Shown here: positions 53,464-56,549 of the stretch, piece by piece
Numbering within the stretch: the stretch's first letter is position 1
Layout of the letters: each line of letters starts with the position of its first letter
Notes under the pieces: generated by a model
The model's database searches: none
Seen by the model: the letters and a program-made list of their open reading frames with translations, nothing else
What the model was told of the DNA's origin: nothing
Position numbers and translations under genes: made by a program
From: Candidatus Scalindua sp.
Lineage (GTDB): Bacteria > Planctomycetota > Brocadiia > Brocadiales > Scalinduaceae
Length of the DNA stretch: 56,549 nucleotides
Direction of reading: 5' to 3'
Assembly (NCBI GenBank): GCA_018670825.1
Contig: JABHIW010000170.1
Coordinates: forward strand, 1 to 56,549

Positions 53464-53715
53464 CCCTTGACTGCATGTTTACCTGAATATTGTATTTATG
53501 AAAAGTGTATCCATCATCTGAAGGTATATCAATTTGGAAGTCGAATAACAATTATTCATTGTTTCTCTCTAATCTTTAAGGTAAAAATTGATACAACTAC
53601 AATTCCAGCAGTGATAATATTAATGGCAGACCATAGCTCCCTGTGAAAGTGTAATCTAAATATTGGGTTGTAAACCAGGGCCGTGAATCCCTGTCAATGT
53701 GATTGTAGCTTTTTA
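53464..53715. other. Intergenic region after the truncated intron
   Basis: About 250 bp, AT-rich. No gene or repeat recognised. Confidence 0.4.
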
Positions 53716-56331
53716 TCATTTACTATCGGCACCGAATAATTCATTTATATGTCTAGTCAACTCTAAGTTCTTAAAAGGTTTTGTGAGAATAAAGTCTACC
53801 TTCCTCTCTTCTTCATCAAACCGTTTTAGATCTAATGTCCAGCCTGTGATTATGCCAATCTTTGGCCTCCTTTTTAACTTATTTATAGCCTTGGCCAACT
53901 CATATCCATTGACATCCGGCATGCCAAGATCACTTAAAACGAGATCGAAATCTTCAGCTTTTATTATATTTATAGCGTCTGCACCATTATCAACAGTTTT
54001 AACATTGTGACCTTTTCTGGAAAGAAATTGATCCAGTATGTGATAAAAATCCTCTTTGTCGTCTACCACCAGTATGCGTAGATTCTTTTTGTTTATTTCT
54101 TGTTCCGGTTCAGGAGTCACTGTTGGACTGATTTTTTTATTGGTAGTTGGGAATTGCAGGGTAAAGGTACTGCCTTTCCCCAGATCACTTTCCACCTCTA
54201 TTTTGCCACCATGCCTGGTTATTATACCGTAAGCCATACTCATGCCCAATCCGGTTCCTTCCGGGCATCTTGTGGTAAAAAATGGATCAAATATATGATA
54301 CTTGACTTCTTTGGTCATGCCCTTGCCTGTATCTGAAATGCTTATAAAAAGAGTATCATCCTTACTCCATGTACAAAATGAAATGCTACCTCCATCAGGC
54401 ATGGCATCCAGGGCGTTGTTTATTATGTTTATAAATACCTCTCTTATTTCTGTAAGATTACACATTATGGATGGAGCTTTCTTCATACCTTTCTTGTCTA
54501 TAAGGTAGTTGATGCCTTTCGCCTGTGCCATATTCATCCATCTGGGCATTGTGAATTCAATTGATTGCTCTATTAGCTCTCTTATATCAAATGTCACGTA
54601 CTCTTTAGTGTCTGGTCTTGTCTTAGTAAACTTAAGCATATTACTGGATATTTCTGCCCCATCATCGGCTGCTTTATCAATAATACTAAGTTCATCAATC
54701 AATTTATCGTTGTCTTCATAATCCATCTTCAGCAGCTGTGTTTTACCAGAAATAACGGCAAGGATATTATTAAACTCATGGGAAATTCCTGCGGTTATTG
54801 TACCGATAGACTTTAGTTTTTCTGACTGTATAAGTGCACCTTCCATCTTCTTACGCTCGGTGATATCAAGAATGATAGCTACAAATACTGGAACAGATTG
54901 AAAGGATGAGAGTTGAAGGTGTACCTCAACATCGTATAATGAACCGTCTTTCCTTTGATGGACTGCGGTAAACTCTATTTTTTTATTTTTGCCAACCCGA
55001 AGAGGCTCAATTATTTTCATAAATGACTCGGGCGTAAGTTCTGGTTTTAGATCCAGAGGAGTAAGACAGCTGAGTTCTTCCAGAGAATAACCCAGGTTCA
55101 GCCTTGCACCTTTGTTGACTTGAATAAATCTGAGGGTTTTAGCATCGAATATGTATATTTCGTTCAATGACTCTTCAATAATATAGGCAAAACCTGCCAT
55201 ACTTTCTTCTGCTCTCTTGCGCTCGTGAATTTCAAGAGTAAGCTTTGATACGAATTCTTCAGCTTGTATGGTTTTACTAATCCTACTCCACAAGTACACT
55301 GAAAGCAAGCCCGTGATCAAGAGACCTCCATACAAAAACATCAGTGGAAACCAAGTCCTTCTCTGTTCAATGAACTCTGGAAGAGCTGTACATCGCACCT
55401 CCCACTTCCGATCAGCTACATGGAATGTATGAGAAGCATACATTCCATCATTACCCTTCGCTCCCTGTTGAGTAATTGTTTGATCTATATCACGTCTAAA
55501 TCGAGATATATGCGTATAAAGGAATTGTTCCTCCTGAGAACTCGACTTGTCAAAAATATGGATATCTATACTTGTTGCTTCCAAATAAGCTAATGATTGT
55601 ACTGCAATATCTCTAATCCTAAATACTCCTAACGTAAATCCGATCAGATTCTCTCGTCTCTTTTCAATAGTATCTGTTATCACGTCATTACGATAGACTG
55701 GCACAAATGCTAAAAAACCATATTGGCTACCTGGCTCCTGTACCAGTGTGATTCTTCCTGTAGCTATCATTTCTCCGGTATCACGTGCTTTATTCAGGGC
55801 TTCCAAGCTCACTGGATTAGTTGATACATCGAAGCCTAAGGCAAGCTCATTGCCTTTATATGGTTCCAAATAATAGACGGGGAAATATTCCTCATTTTCA
55901 TCTACACTAACCATCTTGCCCTGTTCCTCTCGTTTGGTGATTCGGAAACCTGGATATCCGTCGATCTGTGCGTTCCTTTCATAATCCCTCCGTTGGCTGT
56001 GAGGAATACGAGGTACCCACTCCAGTGCCTGAATATCATTATGGTGCAAAATGGAAGACTTGCAAAATGTTAGAAATCCTTCCCTTGTCACAAATTCACT
56101 GCTTTTGTACAGCCGATAAAGAGAACGAAGTACTTCTATATTCTTTTCTATCTCTTTTTGTATTAAATTAACCCTGTTCAATGCTGCTAGATTAAAGTCG
56201 GATTGTATATTACGATATTCTTCGTTTCGCACAAAATTGAACATCGCAATAGACAATAATATTCCAATACAAATCACCACCATAACAGCAACGTATAGCC
56301 GATGAAAAATAGTAGATTTAGTGAACTTCAT
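53716..56331 (-). CDS. Hybrid sensor histidine kinase with CHASE, PAS, and receiver domains
   Basis: 871 residues, inner membrane. TM1 at about 10-30, then a periplasmic CHASE domain (LEWVPRIPHSQRRDYE, FPVYYLEPYKGNELALGFD, GRITLVQE, about 60-280), and TM2 near 330-350 (PLMFLYGGLLITGLLSVYLW). A PAS domain follows (ending IILDITERKKMEG), then HisKA with the phospho-His in GISHEFNNILAVISG, HATPase_c (NNALDAMPDGG, DTGKGM, FFTTRCPEGTGLGMSMAYG), and a C-terminal REC domain (RILVVDDKED, Asp in LVLSDLGMPD). No separate response regulator lies next to it. The signal is unknown; CHASE domains often sense small molecules. Two hairpins lie upstream at 56457-56502. Confidence 0.95.
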   Translation of the reverse strand: MKFTKSTIFHRLYVAVMVVICIGILLSIAMFNFVRNEEYRNIQSDFNLAALNRVNLIQKEIEKNIEVLRSLYRLYKSSEFVTREGFLTFCKSSILHHNDIQALEWVPRIPHSQRRDYERNAQIDGYPGFRITKREEQGKMVSVDENEEYFPVYYLEPYKGNELALGFDVSTNPVSLEALNKARDTGEMIATGRITLVQEPGSQYGFLAFVPVYRNDVITDTIEKRRENLIGFTLGVFRIRDIAVQSLAYLEATSIDIHIFDKSSSQEEQFLYTHISRFRRDIDQTITQQGAKGNDGMYASHTFHVADRKWEVRCTALPEFIEQRRTWFPLMFLYGGLLITGLLSVYLWSRISKTIQAEEFVSKLTLEIHERKRAEESMAGFAYIIEESLNEIYIFDAKTLRFIQVNKGARLNLGYSLEELSCLTPLDLKPELTPESFMKIIEPLRVGKNKKIEFTAVHQRKDGSLYDVEVHLQLSSFQSVPVFVAIILDITERKKMEGALIQSEKLKSIGTITAGISHEFNNILAVISGKTQLLKMDYEDNDKLIDELSIIDKAADDGAEISSNMLKFTKTRPDTKEYVTFDIRELIEQSIEFTMPRWMNMAQAKGINYLIDKKGMKKAPSIMCNLTEIREVFINIINNALDAMPDGGSISFCTWSKDDTLFISISDTGKGMTKEVKYHIFDPFFTTRCPEGTGLGMSMAYGIITRHGGKIEVESDLGKGSTFTLQFPTTNKKISPTVTPEPEQEINKKNLRILVVDDKEDFYHILDQFLSRKGHNVKTVDNGADAINIIKAEDFDLVLSDLGMPDVNGYELAKAINKLKRRPKIGIITGWTLDLKRFDEEERKVDFILTKPFKNLELTRHINELFGADSK

Positions 56332-56456
56332 ATTATATTAACCCTTTACCCCCATGGGTATCATTCAACAGACAGGATATCTACAGATTATATGTTTAGA
56401 AAGAATAGAGGGTCACCCATTAGTAGGCTTTTGTCAAGCACAAAAAACCTCCCTTG

Positions 56457-56502
56457 CACGAAAAAAAAGATTTTTTTTCGTGTTATCATTTTTAATGATA
56501 AC
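56457..56502. promoter_or_regulatory. Two adjacent perfect hairpins upstream of the sensor kinase
   Basis: First CACGAAAAAAAA, GA, TTTTTTTTCGTG (56457-56482), then GTTATCATT, TTT, AATGATAAC (56482-56502). The second can be a regulator site or hairpin. The first has a T-rich arm on both strands, so it could also act as a terminator for a gene beyond the edge. They lie about 125 bp before the kinase start. Confidence 0.45.
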
Positions 56503-56549
56503 AGGGATTTTAGATTGAAGTTTTAGTATTTTGTTTTACACAAATATAA

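Overview
The window looks like the chromosome of an AT-rich, Gram-negative, anaerobically respiring bacterium, most likely a planctomycete of the anammox group (Brocadiales, possibly Scalindua-like). This is inference. It rests on a run of three small secreted monoheme c-type cytochromes, an aminofutalosine (menaquinone) gene, an anaerobic-type cobalamin cluster, a PEGA-repeat protein with a Cys-rich head, many exported proteins of unknown function, and long AT-rich intergenic DNA carrying GC-rich palindromic repeats. No rRNA, tRNA, CRISPR array or phage was seen.

Layout. 1-7 kb: a PEGA-array protein running off the left edge, uvrC, a DAACS symporter and a universal stress protein lacking a normal start. 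7.6-15.4 kb: a REC-PAS-HD-GYP signalling protein, a PilZ protein with a recognisable sigma70-type promoter, a MITE-like palindrome, then an S55-peptidase-like protein upstream of an exported propeller-like protein. 15.6-23 kb: tsaC-rpiB, a second stress protein, a cNMP-binding protein, a broken UbiA-type prenyltransferase, a lipoprotein with an orphan copy of its 3' end, ndk, a DUF4416 gene and proS. 23.4-25.2 kb: three cytochromes. 25.3-33.9 kb: mqnE, ridA, a dynamin-like GTPase, an exported TPR-like protein, ispF, serS, an amidohydrolase that may belong to the same menaquinone route, and a LolA-like protein. 33.9-40 kb: queC-queE, a DUF4139 protein, a hemerythrin-like protein, an exported methyltransferase and a DEAD-box helicase.

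40.1-46.2 kb is a cobalamin cluster on the minus strand: cbiP, cbiB, cbiA, cbiX, a cbiC remnant, cbiE and a cbiL remnant. Late steps (a,c-diamide, cobyric acid, cobinamide) look intact, but two corrin-ring genes are truncated. 46.3-53.5 kb is an accessory block: a complete group II intron, a 1363-residue exported modular protein, and a deleted second intron. The two introns sit at the ends of about 220-bp direct repeats. A hybrid CHASE sensor kinase closes the window.

The strongest candidates for something new are the modular protein between the repeats, a 24-bp GC-rich dispersed motif present six times, a cytochrome whose expected Met-ligand region holds a CxxCR motif, and the eroded cobalamin operon. 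All calls come from reading the sequence; no database search was run.
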